Positions 35,999-45,438 of a stretch of DNA of 64,000 nt are shown here, piece by piece. A model generated the notes under the pieces. The model saw only the letters and a program-made list of their open reading frames with translations, was not told where the DNA came from and searched no databases. The first letter of the stretch is position 1; each line of letters starts with the position of its first letter. The position numbers and the translations under genes were made by a program. Source of the DNA: Hyphomicrobium sp. (GTDB lineage: Bacteria > Pseudomonadota > Alphaproteobacteria > Rhizobiales > Hyphomicrobiaceae); contig JADJVG010000003.1 of NCBI GenBank assembly GCA_016716675.1, forward strand, positions 128,501 to 192,500, in the 5' to 3' direction.

Positions 35999-36117
35999 AC
36001 GCGCAGCCTCTGCACAAGCATTCGCGGTTGGCGGCCCGCCATCGCCTTGTTTTGGCGCCACAGAGCGGGTAACTCGACTCTGGGCCAAAGGGGTCCGCTT
36101 GCGGTTACGGGGAACGT

Positions 36118-37848
36118 ATGACCGGCCTGAGCCTGGCTGAACGGCTGAAAATTCGAACACTTTCCGCAGAGCAGGTGCGGCGCCGCACTCTCACGCGCGC
36201 GTTGTCGTCACCGCTGCTGCGCTGGCGCTATGGTGGTGCCGCCGCCGATCAAATCCTCATCGTGCCGCAGGAATTGCGCGCTGCCGACCCGAGCTTCTGG
36301 TTCGAAGTCGAGAATGATCATTTCGGACTAGCCTCCGAGATCGCCGATCTGAAAGGCGCGTCGCCGTTCCGCATCGTGCCGCCGAGCGACGCCTGGGCGC
36401 GTGAGTTGAACGGCTTCGGCTGGTTGCGCCATCTCGCGGCGGCGGAGAACGACGACGCTACCGCCGCAGCCCGCCAGTTTGTGCTCGATTGGATCAAGCT
36501 CAATCGCACACCAAAGGGTTTAGCTTTCGAACCTGCCGTCACCGGCAGGCGTCTGGTGTCTTGGATCGCGCAAGCCAACATGCTGTTGGAAGGCACCGAC
36601 GCTAAAACCTACATGACGATCATGTCGAGCGTGGCCGAACAGGTGGTGACGTTGAGCGCGACGTGGCGCAATGCGCCTGATGGCGTGCCGCGCATGGTCA
36701 GCCTGATCGCGCTGGTGCTTTCCGATCTCGCCGTGTCCGGGCACGACCGGAAACTGCGCGAAGCCGAAGCGGCCTTGATAGCCGAACTCAATCGCCAGAT
36801 TCTCGACGACGGTGGTCACGTTAGCCGCAATCCAACGGTGCTCGCCGATGTGATCCTCGATTTGCTGCCGCTTGGCCAATGTTTTCAGGCGCGCGGACGG
36901 CAAGCGCCCGAGCAGATTGCCGAAGTTGTCAAGAAAGCCCTGGCCTTCCTGCGGTTCATGCGCTTGGGCGATGGCATGCTCGCGCGCTTCAACGGCGTCA
37001 GCACAGGATCGCCTGCAGGGCTCGCCACCGTGCTTGGATATTCGGGCGGCGAATTGGACGCTGTCGGGTCCGCTGACGCATCGGGCTATGCGCGGCTCGA
37101 ACGTGGTGAAACCATCGTGATCGCCGATATCGGTTCGCCGCCGCCGCTTGAAGTCGCGACGGAAGCGCAAGCGGGCGCTCTGTCGTTCGAGATGACGTCG
37201 CGCGCGCGCCTCGTGTTCGTCAATGGCGGGTTTCCGGGTCCGGCCGATAGCGATTGGAATTCGGTTGCCCGCGCCACCGCCAGCCACAACACACTTTGTC
37301 TTGCCGAAACGTCGTCGTCGCGGTTGGTGCGCCACGCCAAGTTGGAAGGCATCGTCGGCGGACTTCCCATTCGCGGCCCTGATATGGTGGCGGCGCGTCT
37401 CAGCGATGAGGGCGGTAAGGCGGTACTCGCCGGCAGCCACGACGGTTATCTGCAGCGCTTTGGCCTGATGCACTTCCGCCGGATTGAATTGTCGTTGAAC
37501 GGCGAGGTCGTTGACGGCATGGATCGCCTGGAGCCCCCGCAGGGCAGTTTACGGCTCAAGGTCGATCTGCCGTATGCGATCCACTTCCATCTGCATCCCG
37601 ACTGTAAATGTCAGCGATTGCCCGGCCACGAAGGCTGCCGGATCACCGTCAATGACGGGCAAGTCTGGCAGTTCACGGCTGATGGCGCCGATATGACGAT
37701 CGAGGATGGCCTGTATTTCGTCGATAGCGCGGGACCGCGCCCGGCCCTGCAAATCGTCTTGCGCGGTGCGACGTTCGGCGAATCCGAGGTGCGTTGGCGG
37801 ATAGCGCTTACGCCGCCGGACACTGCGGCCGAGACCAGTAAGGTCTAA
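36118..37848 (+). CDS. Heparinase II/III family protein
   Basis: 576 residues. A helical N-terminal toroid region contains WLRHLAAAENDD and PRMVSLIALVLSDLAVSG. The C-terminal heparinase II/III-like beta-domain contains SGYARLERGETIVIADIG, then ASHNTLCLAETSSSRL and a calcium- or zinc-binding-like histidine set. No signal peptide is seen. Members in Hyphomicrobiales sit between rsmB and purH, as here. The substrate, presumably a uronic-acid-containing glycan, is unknown. Confidence 0.88.
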   Translation: MTGLSLAERLKIRTLSAEQVRRRTLTRALSSPLLRWRYGGAAADQILIVPQELRAADPSFWFEVENDHFGLASEIADLKGASPFRIVPPSDAWARELNGFGWLRHLAAAENDDATAAARQFVLDWIKLNRTPKGLAFEPAVTGRRLVSWIAQANMLLEGTDAKTYMTIMSSVAEQVVTLSATWRNAPDGVPRMVSLIALVLSDLAVSGHDRKLREAEAALIAELNRQILDDGGHVSRNPTVLADVILDLLPLGQCFQARGRQAPEQIAEVVKKALAFLRFMRLGDGMLARFNGVSTGSPAGLATVLGYSGGELDAVGSADASGYARLERGETIVIADIGSPPPLEVATEAQAGALSFEMTSRARLVFVNGGFPGPADSDWNSVARATASHNTLCLAETSSSRLVRHAKLEGIVGGLPIRGPDMVAARLSDEGGKAVLAGSHDGYLQRFGLMHFRRIELSLNGEVVDGMDRLEPPQGSLRLKVDLPYAIHFHLHPDCKCQRLPGHEGCRITVNDGQVWQFTADGADMTIEDGLYFVDSAGPRPALQIVLRGATFGESEVRWRIALTPPDTAAETSKV

Positions 37849-37944
37849 AGCGGCAGTTGCGCGCGTCTGGCGCTCAGCCATTTGCTTAATGCGGCGATCG
37901 TGTTAACCGGCGTCACAGCTCCAACGAGCGGGACCAGGGAAACG

Positions 37945-39534
37945 ATGACCATGGCTGATCAGAAAATTCGCCGCGCGCTGTTGTCGGTGTCCGACAAGGC
38001 CGGATTGATAGAGTTTGCGCGCGCACTCCACGAGCATGGCATTGCGCTGGTCTCGACCGGCGGCACATCCGCTGCGATCAAGGCCGCCGGCCTGCCGGTG
38101 ACGGACGTCGCCGATCTTACAGGGTTTCCTGAAATGATGGATGGTCGCGTCAAGACGCTGCATCCGAAAGTGCACGGCGGACTGCTCGCGATCCGCGGCA
38201 ACGCCGAGCACGACAAGGCATCGCGCGATCACGGCATCGCGCCGATCGATCTGCTCGTCGTCAATCTCTATCCGTTCGAGGCGACCGTCGCCAAGGGCGC
38301 GGCGTATGACGATTGCGTCGAGAACATCGATGTTGGTGGTCCGGCCATGATCCGTGGCGCTGCCAAGAACCATGACAGCGTGACGGTGATCGTCGAAGCA
38401 TCCGACTATGGGCGCGTGCTGGCCGATATTGCGGCCCATGGCGGGGCAACCACGCTGGCGCTGCGCCGCGAGCTTGCGGCCAAGGCGTTCGCACGCACAG
38501 CCGCGTATGATGCGGCGATCAGCAACTGGTTCGCGACGGAAAACAAAACTATAGCGCCCGACTGGCGTGCGTTCGGCGGTCGTCTTGGTCAGGCCTTGCG
38601 GTATGGCGAGAACCCGCATCAATCCGCTGCCATGTATGTTGCCGATTGCCGCCGCTTCGGCGTCGCAACCGCGACGCAGATCCAGGGCAAGGAACTGTCC
38701 TACAACAACATCAACGATACCGATGCCGCCTTCGAGCTGGTGTCGGAGTTTGCATCCTCGACGCCGGCGGTTGCGATTATCAAGCATGCCAATCCTTGCG
38801 GGGTGGCCGAAGGCGCTACGCTCAAGGACGCTTATCTCAAGGCGTTGAGCTGCGATCCGGTCAGCGCCTTCGGTGGCATCGTGGCGCTCAACCACACGCT
38901 TGACGCAGCCGCAGCCGAAGAAATCGCCAAGGTGTTCACCGAAGTCATTATCGCGCCCGACGCGACGGCTGAGGCCAAGGCACTTCTGGCGGCGAAGAAG
39001 AACCTGCGCCTGCTGTTGACCGGTGGGTTGGCCGATCCGGCGTCAGCCGGGCTAACCGTCAAGTCGATCGCGGGCGGCCTGCTCGTGCAATCGCGTGACT
39101 GCGGCACCGTCGATGCGCTGGACTTGAAGGTTGTCTCGAAGCGCCAGCCGACGGCGAAGGAAATGGCCGATCTCAAATTCGCATTCCGCGTCGCCAAGCA
39201 CGTCAAATCGAACGCTATCGTCTATGCGCGCGATGGCGCAACAGTCGGTATTGGTGCTGGCCAGATGAGCCGTGTCGATTCGGCTCGCATCGCCGCGCTC
39301 AAGGCGCTCGATGCCGCGAAGGCAGCGGGGTTTGCCGAGCCGATGACGCGCGGCTCTGTCGTGGCGTCGGACGCTTTCTTTCCGTTCGCCGATGGTTTGA
39401 TCACCGCTGCCGATGCGGGCGTGACGGCGGTCATTCAGCCGGGCGGATCAATGCGCGATGATGAAGTGATCAAGGCCGCAGACGAGCGTGGGTTGGCGAT
39501 GGTCTTCACCGGCATGCGCCACTTCCGCCACTAA
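37945..39534 (+). CDS. purH: Bifunctional AICAR formyltransferase / IMP cyclohydrolase
   Basis: 529 residues catalysing the last two steps of IMP synthesis. The N-terminal cyclohydrolase domain (RRALLSVSDKAGLIEFARAL, VSTGGT, DGRVKTLHPKVHGG) is followed by the transformylase domain with RYGENPHQSAAMY, KHANPCGVAEG and the C-terminal GGSMRDDEVI. ATG 37945 follows AGGGAAACG; a second ATG two codons later is equally possible. A longer frame from 37882 lacks a ribosome site. Confidence 0.97.
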   Translation: MTMADQKIRRALLSVSDKAGLIEFARALHEHGIALVSTGGTSAAIKAAGLPVTDVADLTGFPEMMDGRVKTLHPKVHGGLLAIRGNAEHDKASRDHGIAPIDLLVVNLYPFEATVAKGAAYDDCVENIDVGGPAMIRGAAKNHDSVTVIVEASDYGRVLADIAAHGGATTLALRRELAAKAFARTAAYDAAISNWFATENKTIAPDWRAFGGRLGQALRYGENPHQSAAMYVADCRRFGVATATQIQGKELSYNNINDTDAAFELVSEFASSTPAVAIIKHANPCGVAEGATLKDAYLKALSCDPVSAFGGIVALNHTLDAAAAEEIAKVFTEVIIAPDATAEAKALLAAKKNLRLLLTGGLADPASAGLTVKSIAGGLLVQSRDCGTVDALDLKVVSKRQPTAKEMADLKFAFRVAKHVKSNAIVYARDGATVGIGAGQMSRVDSARIAALKALDAAKAAGFAEPMTRGSVVASDAFFPFADGLITAADAGVTAVIQPGGSMRDDEVIKAADERGLAMVFTGMRHFRH

Positions 39535-39543
39535 AGCGAATGC

Positions 39544-40989
39544 CTAGGCGGCGCGGCGGTTGGTCTTGACGAATAGCATCATCACCGCGCCGATGATGAG
39601 GAACGCCAGCACCGCCGACATGCCGATGCGTTGGCTGCCGGACACTTGCGTGACAAACGCCACCAGGAACGGCGCCAGGAACGCTGTGACTTTGCCCGAA
39701 AACGCGAACAGCCCGAAGAACTGGGTCATCTTCTCAGCCGGTGCCAAGCGCGCCAGCAACGAGCGGCTGGCCGCCTGAACGGGTGCGGCCACCAGACCCA
39801 CGATAACCGCGAAGGCCAGGAATACCTGCTCGCCGATCGATGTGAACGGCTTTGAGGCTTCGGCCTTCATCGCAACTTCGGTTGTAAACAGAATATGGGT
39901 CTTATCGACCGAGAGAATGCCAATGGCGCCTGCCAGCAGGATGATGAGTGCGCCGATGATGACTGTTTTTGGTCCGAGCTTGTCGTCGAGGCGTCCGCCG
40001 ATCAGCGCGCCGAACGCGCCGACAAGCGTCAACACGATGCCGAAGATGCCGAGTTCAAGCGGTCCCCAATTGAAGACGGATGCGCCGTAAATGCCGCCGA
40101 ACGTGAAGATGGCGGTCAGACCGTCGGTGTAGAGCATGCGCGCCAGTAGGAAGATCAGCAGGCTTGGCATGCTCGGTAGAGACTTGAGTGTGTCCCACAA
40201 TTCAGCGCCCGCGGATTTGCGCGACGCAAGCGTGTGGACGGGCGGGCGCTTGTCGGGCACGAACAGAAAAAATGGAATGATGAATAGCGAGAACCAGAGT
40301 GCCGCGAACGGCCCGGTGATGCGGTCGCCTTGGTGCTCGATGGCGTTCAATTGCAGCAATGGATCGAGGCCGAGCAGCGTTTTCGCTTCCTCCGGCAACG
40401 GCACGAGAAAGCCTGCGACGAGTGCGAGGCTGGCAAGACCGCCGAAATAGCCGACCGCCCATCCGGTGCCGGATAAGCGGCCGAGTTCATCCTTCGGCAC
40501 CAGCCCGGTCATGATCGCGTTGGAAAAGACGCCCATCAGTTCTGCGGCGAGTGTCGCCACAATGAAGCCGGCGAGGACCAGTGCAATCGTCGGCACGCTA
40601 GCGCCTGGTGTTGCCAGCCACAGCGTCGAGAGTCCAGCAAGGAAGACGAGCGCGAGGCCCATCATCCAGGGTTTGCGGCGGCCACGGCCATCGGCGAGAG
40701 CCCCAAGAAACGGACTGGTAATAGCGATCAGCAATCCGGCAACGGCGGCCGCATAGCCCCACAGCGATTGTCCGCACGCGGCTTTCTCACTGCCTTCCGC
40801 AATCAAAGCGCCGCAGGTCGAATTTTCAACGACGGCATTGGCGAAGTAGGGCGCGAACAGAAACGTCTGCACCAGCGTGTAATAGGGTTGGGCTGCCCAA
40901 TCGAATAGCATCCAAGACGCACGCGCCCGCAATGGTGCGCGCTCGACGGTTTCGCCCGCCGCAACGGTTGAAGTCGATGCAGCCGTCAT
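39544..40989 (-). CDS. MFS transporter, UMF1 family
   Basis: 481 residues with about twelve membrane helices. ASWMLFDWAAQPYYTLVQTF at the N-terminus, followed by FAPYFANAV, and AVGYFGGLASLALV are typical of the UMF1/Atg22-like branch. The substrate of bacterial members is not known. It is the last gene of the lemA-TPM-TPM-MFS set; the preceding frame runs 164 bases into it. Confidence 0.9.
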   Translation of the reverse strand: MTAASTSTVAAGETVERAPLRARASWMLFDWAAQPYYTLVQTFLFAPYFANAVVENSTCGALIAEGSEKAACGQSLWGYAAAVAGLLIAITSPFLGALADGRGRRKPWMMGLALVFLAGLSTLWLATPGASVPTIALVLAGFIVATLAAELMGVFSNAIMTGLVPKDELGRLSGTGWAVGYFGGLASLALVAGFLVPLPEEAKTLLGLDPLLQLNAIEHQGDRITGPFAALWFSLFIIPFFLFVPDKRPPVHTLASRKSAGAELWDTLKSLPSMPSLLIFLLARMLYTDGLTAIFTFGGIYGASVFNWGPLELGIFGIVLTLVGAFGALIGGRLDDKLGPKTVIIGALIILLAGAIGILSVDKTHILFTTEVAMKAEASKPFTSIGEQVFLAFAVIVGLVAAPVQAASRSLLARLAPAEKMTQFFGLFAFSGKVTAFLAPFLVAFVTQVSGSQRIGMSAVLAFLIIGAVMMLFVKTNRRAA

Positions 40990-41677
40990 GCCTCAATCCC
41001 CCGTACAGCGTTCCCGCAGCGATTGCTTTGGGCCACCGTGTACCATGATTTCCGTGTCCGCCGTCCAAAACGATCAAATGATTTGGCAGCTCGTTCGGGT
41101 CCCGCGACCCCGGCGGGAAATGCTCGGACAAGTGGCGCCCGACCTGCTCAATGGCCTGCACAAAGCCTTCGGCTGGCCGCTTACGTGCGATTTCGCCGGT
41201 CAAGGTATCGACGATCTGTTGCCATGTGCCGGCCGGCACGCGGGCATCGATGCCGCTGTCGGCGAGGATCCTGGCGTGACGCTCGGCAACCGATACGAAA
41301 ATCAGAACGCCCGTCCGGCCAGCGGTGGTGTGCAGGTTCTGAGCGAGAAACTGCTCGGTTGCGCGGCGATGGGCATGACCGTTGCGAATGCTGCGTGGCA
41401 CGAGTGCCGTGCGGATGCGGCGCGGCCAAAGAATGGCGACCAGCGCGAGAAACACCAGAAGCTGGATCAGATAGATCCACTGCACCGGCATCCAGGTGAA
41501 ATGAATGAGCGGCCACGGCACGATCAAGGCGGCCAGCGCCGCCCATAGAAACGGCACGTAGGTATAGGAGCTGCTTGCCTCCGTCACGACGGCGACGATC
41601 TCGCCCGACGTGGTGCTTTCGGCAGCCGTGATGGCGTCCGAGATGCGTGCCCGTTCCTGGTCAGAAAACATGCTCAT
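40826..41677 (-). CDS. TPM-domain membrane protein (C-terminal overlap suspect)
   Basis: 283 residues as read. The N-terminal part (MSMFSDQERARISDAITAAE, then TTSGEIVAVV) is a TPM domain interrupted by two membrane helices (about 42-90). The family usually ends soon after the conserved NELP (here NELPNHLIVL). Instead this frame continues about 85 residues and overlaps the MFS gene by 164 bases with unfamiliar content. Adding one T to the coding-strand TTTT at 41067-41070 would shift to a frame ending in an ATGA overlap with the MFS start. The true C-terminus is therefore uncertain. Confidence 0.75.
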   Translation of the reverse strand: MSMFSDQERARISDAITAAESTTSGEIVAVVTEASSSYTYVPFLWAALAALIVPWPLIHFTWMPVQWIYLIQLLVFLALVAILWPRRIRTALVPRSIRNGHAHRRATEQFLAQNLHTTAGRTGVLIFVSVAERHARILADSGIDARVPAGTWQQIVDTLTGEIARKRPAEGFVQAIEQVGRHLSEHFPPGSRDPNELPNHLIVLDGGHGNHGTRWPKAIAAGTLYGGLRHDGCIDFNRCGGRNRRARTIAGACVLDAIRLGSPTLLHAGADVSVRALLRQCRR

Positions 41678-41728
41678 GATGGAGTTCTCTCACAGGGTTT
41701 GGCTTTCACAGGTTTTCGAGACCATTCG

Positions 41729-42619
41729 TTACCAGTCACCGGATGCCCCTCCGCCGCCAAAGCTGCCGCCACCGCCGGACCATCCGCCGCCACCGCCACC
41801 GCCGCCCGACCATCCACCGCCCCATTCGCCCGACCCGCCGGGAATGACGACGACGGAGCGGTTGCGCGCGCGACGGCGCTGTTCTTGATAGCGGCGACGT
41901 TCTTCCGGCGTGAGATTTTGCTCCCATTCGCGTTGTGCGATGGCCGCCTGCCGCATCTGCCAGAAGACCAAGCCGATAATCACAGCAAACACGAGGAGCT
42001 GGATATAGAGCGTGATGTCGTCCTGTGGTGTGCGTTTGACGATGGCGCGCTGTTTCACTTCCTCGGCGTCGCCAAGCAGCACGGCCTTGATATCGCGGAC
42101 GCCGTCTCGAATGCCCGCGGAGAAATCGCCCCGGCGGAACTGGCTGAGGATGGCATTCTGAATGATGAGCGTGGCCATCGTGTCGGTCAGCATCGGCTCC
42201 AGCCGGCGGCCGACTTCGATGCGCACCTTGCGCTCGTTGGGCGCGACGATCAGCAGTACGCCGTTGTCTTTATCCTTTTGGCCGATCGCCCATTTGCGCG
42301 CCAGACCGATGCCGTAGTCTTCGATCGCATAACCATCGAGCGATGGAACCGTGACGACCGCAACCTGATCGGTCGATGTCGCCTCGAGCGCCTGCAGTTC
42401 GGTTTCGATCTGCGCCTTATCGGCGGCGTTTAAAAGATTGGCGTTGTCGACGATTCTGCCGGTCAGCTCAGGATAAGCCGGTGCTGCAACAGCGAGGCTT
42501 GCTGCAACGATTGCGGCGAAAATCACCGCGAACAGCAAAACAAGTTTGCTGCTGCGGTGATCTTGCTGTGGTTTTGCGCCGGATTGAAATGCCGGCGCGG
42601 CAACGTGTGCGTCACCCAT
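41729..42619 (-). CDS. TPM-domain protein, YgcG-like
   Basis: 296 residues. A signal anchor at about 25-45 precedes a TPM domain: YPELTGRIVDNANLLNAAD, then QVAVVTVPSLDGYAIEDYG and DNGVLLIVAPNERKVRIEVG. A second membrane helix lies near 208-224. The tail is basic, then extremely glycine-rich (GGSGEWGGGWSGGGG and onward). TPM proteins beside LemA are common and poorly understood. The gene sits 32 bases after lemA. Confidence 0.9.
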   Translation of the reverse strand: MGDAHVAAPAFQSGAKPQQDHRSSKLVLLFAVIFAAIVAASLAVAAPAYPELTGRIVDNANLLNAADKAQIETELQALEATSTDQVAVVTVPSLDGYAIEDYGIGLARKWAIGQKDKDNGVLLIVAPNERKVRIEVGRRLEPMLTDTMATLIIQNAILSQFRRGDFSAGIRDGVRDIKAVLLGDAEEVKQRAIVKRTPQDDITLYIQLLVFAVIIGLVFWQMRQAAIAQREWEQNLTPEERRRYQEQRRRARNRSVVVIPGGSGEWGGGWSGGGGGGGGWSGGGGSFGGGGASGDW

Positions 42620-42651
42620 GCGACGTCATCCTGACTGCAACGTGTCCGGCG

Positions 42652-43275
42652 TTACTTCTTCTCGAAGTCGACTTTTGGCACGGTCTGTTCGCTGGCCGGA
42701 ATATCGAACGTCGCCATTTCCTTGGATGATGGGTACATGAAGGCTTTCCACCACCGGCCGGGAATTGTCGTCAGCTCGGTATTGTAGACGCGAACGGCTT
42801 CGATGTAGTCGCGGCGCGCAATGGCGATGCGATTTTCGGTGCCCGCCAATTCGCTTTGCAGCGCCAGAAAGTTCTGGCCCGATTTGATGTCGGGATATTT
42901 TTCGGCAACCACCATCAAGCGGCCGAGGGCGCCGCCGAGTGTATTCTGCGCGTCCTGGAACTGCTTCATAGCATCAGGGTTGCTGAGAATGTCGGCGGGC
43001 AGGTTGACCTGAGCTTGGGTCGCTTTGGCGCGCGCCTCAACGACGTCCGTCAAAACGGATTTCTCCTGCTCGGCGAAACCCTTCACGGTCGAGACGAGGT
43101 TCTCGATCAAATCCGTGCGGCGCTTGTACTGATTGAGGACCTCGCTCCAGTTGGCTTTCGCCTGCTGCTCATAGGTCGGGATGTTGTTGACGCCACAGCC
43201 TGCAACAGCCAATGCGGCCACGAGCGTGAGCAGAAGAGCAATCGAGCGGGTGGTGAGGGAAGCTGTTTGGACCAT
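42652..43275 (-). CDS. lemA: LemA family protein
   Basis: 207 residues from ATG 43275; a GTG three codons upstream is an alternative. A lipoprotein-type signal ends LAVAGC. The LemA helical domain follows: YEQQAKANWSEVLNQYKRR, then DLIENLVSTVKGFA and AVRVYNTELTTIPGRWW. It heads a four-gene minus-strand operon with two TPM proteins and an MFS transporter. Function of LemA is unclear; an envelope role is likely. Confidence 0.92.
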   Translation of the reverse strand: MVQTASLTTRSIALLLTLVAALAVAGCGVNNIPTYEQQAKANWSEVLNQYKRRTDLIENLVSTVKGFAEQEKSVLTDVVEARAKATQAQVNLPADILSNPDAMKQFQDAQNTLGGALGRLMVVAEKYPDIKSGQNFLALQSELAGTENRIAIARRDYIEAVRVYNTELTTIPGRWWKAFMYPSSKEMATFDIPASEQTVPKVDFEKK

Positions 43276-43656
43276 GACACGCACTATTCCTTGTGTAGGG
43301 GCCGTATGTTCGAGAGACTTGATCGGACGACGAACTGAAACCGGCCGGCTGGTCGATTGGCGCGCCGCACCAGCCTGGACCGCGGACCGCCAGCTACCGT
43401 CAGCCGCCGACCGCCCATGTCGTATGGGGTTAATGAGGCGGGCGCAAGGATTTGCAGTGCTGGAAGTTGCTCTACAACTTATCCGGCGTTCACCACATCC
43501 TCGCCTAAATCTTCGGCTGTCCGCCTTCCTCCGTTAGTCTGATCACAGATGGCATCGGCAATGGGTTCCGCCCGCGCGGACCCGGCACAATACGACGGCG
43601 ATGCCTCAAGGCAAGCAATCGCAGCCAGGAGTGCTGCGTTCGTGGAGGCATTAAGT
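43276..43656. other. Divergent intergenic region lemA / repeat protein
   Basis: It carries promoters for both neighbours. The plus-strand ribosome site GGAGG lies eight bases before 43657. A frame extending the repeat protein upstream to 43549 is rejected because the signal peptide starts at 43657. No other element is clear. Confidence 0.45.
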
Positions 43657-44400
43657 ATGCGTTTTTCTGCCAAGGTGGCCGGTGCGGCCGTTCTCGTGTC
43701 GATGATGGGCGTGGCGCCGGCTCTCGCCGGGCATGACGGGTGTCATGGCCGGGCGATTGAATGTTATGAAAAGGTCAGACTGCCCGACGTCTACGCGACG
43801 CAAGCGCGATCTGTCGTCGTGCGCCCGGCCTACAGTGAAGTTGTGCAGACGCCGCCGGTGGTAATCAATCAGACCGAGAAGGTTCTGGTGAAGCCGGGTC
43901 AGTGGCACGTGCAGCGGACGCCGGCCGTTTATGGCAGCCGCGCCGAGCGTGTGTTGGTTCAAGAGGCAACCGTAACCTATGATCATGTTCCAGCCGTAAC
44001 GCGCAGCGTCGAACGGACCGTCGTTGTGCGTCCGGGTGGCGTCAAATGGGAACATCGCCGCGGTCTCTTTGGCCGCGAGAAACTCTGCAAGGTTCAAACG
44101 CCTCCGGTCACCCGCACGGTAACGGAGCAGGTTGTGGTGGCGCCGGCACGTCGCGTCGCCCACCAAACCCCGGCCGTCTATCGGACGGTCAATCGTCCGG
44201 TTCTCATTCAGCGGGCAAGCGTTAGCCGCGTCTATGAAGCACCGATGTATGCCAACGTCGTTCGTCCTGTCGTCGTACGTGACGCGTCACGGCGCGTCGT
44301 TTCGCATCCGGCGGTCGTCGGCGTCGTGCACGAGCGCGTTAAGGTGCGCGACGGCGGTTATGCGTGGTCGCGCAGCGGCCGCGGGCTCTTCGGCCACTAA
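43657..44400 (+). CDS. Exported protein built from about eight 23-residue repeats
   Basis: 247 residues with a clear signal peptide (cleavage after APALA, about residue 25). The mature part is an array of near-exact 23-residue units of the form V-Y-x-x-V-x-E-x-V-x-V-x-P-x6-V-x3-T-P-A; for example a unit starts VVINQTEKVLVKPG and another VTRTVTEQVVVAPA. Two units carry a longer insert with GLFG (WEHRRGLFGREKLC and the C-terminal RSGRGLFGH). Alternating hydrophobics suggest a beta-rich rod or solenoid. Similar proteins occur in Hyphomicrobiales without known function. ATG 43657 follows GGAGG. A terminator is at 44430-44457. Confidence 0.8.
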   Translation: MRFSAKVAGAAVLVSMMGVAPALAGHDGCHGRAIECYEKVRLPDVYATQARSVVVRPAYSEVVQTPPVVINQTEKVLVKPGQWHVQRTPAVYGSRAERVLVQEATVTYDHVPAVTRSVERTVVVRPGGVKWEHRRGLFGREKLCKVQTPPVTRTVTEQVVVAPARRVAHQTPAVYRTVNRPVLIQRASVSRVYEAPMYANVVRPVVVRDASRRVVSHPAVVGVVHERVKVRDGGYAWSRSGRGLFGH

Positions 44401-44429
44401 CCCGTCGGGGCATCAAACGACATTATTTG

Positions 44430-44457
44430 AAAGGCGTGCCGCGAGGTGCGCCTTTTT
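44430..44457 (+). terminator. Intrinsic terminator after the repeat protein
   Basis: AAAGGCG, twelve-base loop, CGCCTTT followed by more Ts, 30 bases after the stop codon. The loop contains a small inner GCC/GG pairing. Confidence 0.75.
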
Positions 44458-44508
44458 AAATTTGATCCTGCCCTGTCTGCTTGTGAAAGCCGCGCAACGC
44501 CGTTGCGC

Positions 44509-44946
44509 CTACCGGCACACCAGCACCGGAATCTCGCTGAGGCTCAAGACGCGGTGGGCCTGGCTGCCAAGAATCAACCGGCTCAAGCCGCGGCGGCCAT
44601 GCGATGACATGACGATGAGATCGCAACCGTGCGCGCGGGCGGCCTCAACAATCCCCTCGGCGGCAAACTGATCCTTCACGTGGATATACGTGCACGATAC
44701 GCCCACTGTCTGCGCCTTGCCGGAAATGTGCGCCAAAAGCTTGCTGGCATTTTCGGCCACGGCTTTTTCGTAATCGTCGGCAGGAAAAATGACGGCCATG
44801 TCCATCGGCGCTTCTGAAATCCACGGCTCAGAAACCGTGATGGCGGTCACTTTCGCGCCGCTCAACTTGGCGAGGTCCAGGCCTTGTTCGACGGCCTTCA
44901 TCGATAGTTCCGAACCGTCACTGGCAATCAGTATGTGTTTGAACAT
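44509..44946 (-). CDS. Universal stress protein, ATP-binding type
   Basis: 145 residues with the complete nucleotide motif G-x2-G-x9-G-S (SSHGRRGLSRLILGSQAHRV), unlike the USP at 17350. The domain begins MFKHILIASDGSELS at ATG 44946; a longer frame is less likely. It is the last gene of a CBS-DUF2267-USP set, whose first gene has an FNR/FixK-type box upstream. Such sets are typical of low-oxygen or stress regulons in rhizobia. Confidence 0.92.
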   Translation of the reverse strand: MFKHILIASDGSELSMKAVEQGLDLAKLSGAKVTAITVSEPWISEAPMDMAVIFPADDYEKAVAENASKLLAHISGKAQTVGVSCTYIHVKDQFAAEGIVEAARAHGCDLIVMSSHGRRGLSRLILGSQAHRVLSLSEIPVLVCR

Positions 44947-44957
44947 GGGCGCCCCAA

Positions 44958-45392
44958 TCAGGTTGTATGGAATTGTTTGGGCCAAAGGTCTTTTAAAGCT
45001 GCAGGCAACTGAACCACGACATTCGAGATCTCACCGGGATCGCAATGGCGGGCAAGGAGCGCAAAAACATCGCGCACGGCGCGTTCGGCCGGAACCGCAT
45101 TCGGGAAGCCGCGCGCCAGGATGGCGTCAATGAATTTCTGTTTGCTGTTGAGCCGGACGGGAACTTTGTGCGGCTGCCAACCGTCGTAGTAAATTCCACG
45201 AATGATCATCGGCAACTGGGCGCCGAGATCCACGGCCTCTTCCAAGGTCAAACAATCGCGCAACACGTGAAGCACCACACGCAACACCGAAATAGCTTCG
45301 TTGGTGTCGGCAAGTTCACCTTTTTCGCACAGCTCTTTAAGCCATTCCTGGGTCTTCTGGATGGCGTGCGCTAGCGAAGATGGGATCGTCAC
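44958..45392 (-). CDS. DUF2267 domain protein
   Basis: 144 residues from GTG 45392, which has GGAG nine bases upstream; the longer frame to 45500 is rejected. Conserved blocks are IQKTQEWLKELCE, then ISVLRVVLHVLRDCLTLEEA, DLGAQLPMIIRGIYYDGW and a second copy of the domain near FALLARHCDPGEISNVVVQL. Function unknown. The gene lies 11 bases before the USP and 46 after the CBS gene. Confidence 0.9.
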   Translation of the reverse strand: MTIPSSLAHAIQKTQEWLKELCEKGELADTNEAISVLRVVLHVLRDCLTLEEAVDLGAQLPMIIRGIYYDGWQPHKVPVRLNSKQKFIDAILARGFPNAVPAERAVRDVFALLARHCDPGEISNVVVQLPAALKDLWPKQFHTT

Positions 45393-45438
45393 GGTGTGGT
45401 GCTCCACGATGTTGGCAACAAGCAGGGGAACCGTACGG

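Noticed and set aside
41729..41830. Gly-rich codon repeats at the end of the TPM/YgcG-like gene as a DNA repeat or CRISPR-like element
   Set aside because: They encode the glycine-rich C-terminus common in YgcG-like proteins; no spacer-repeat structure.
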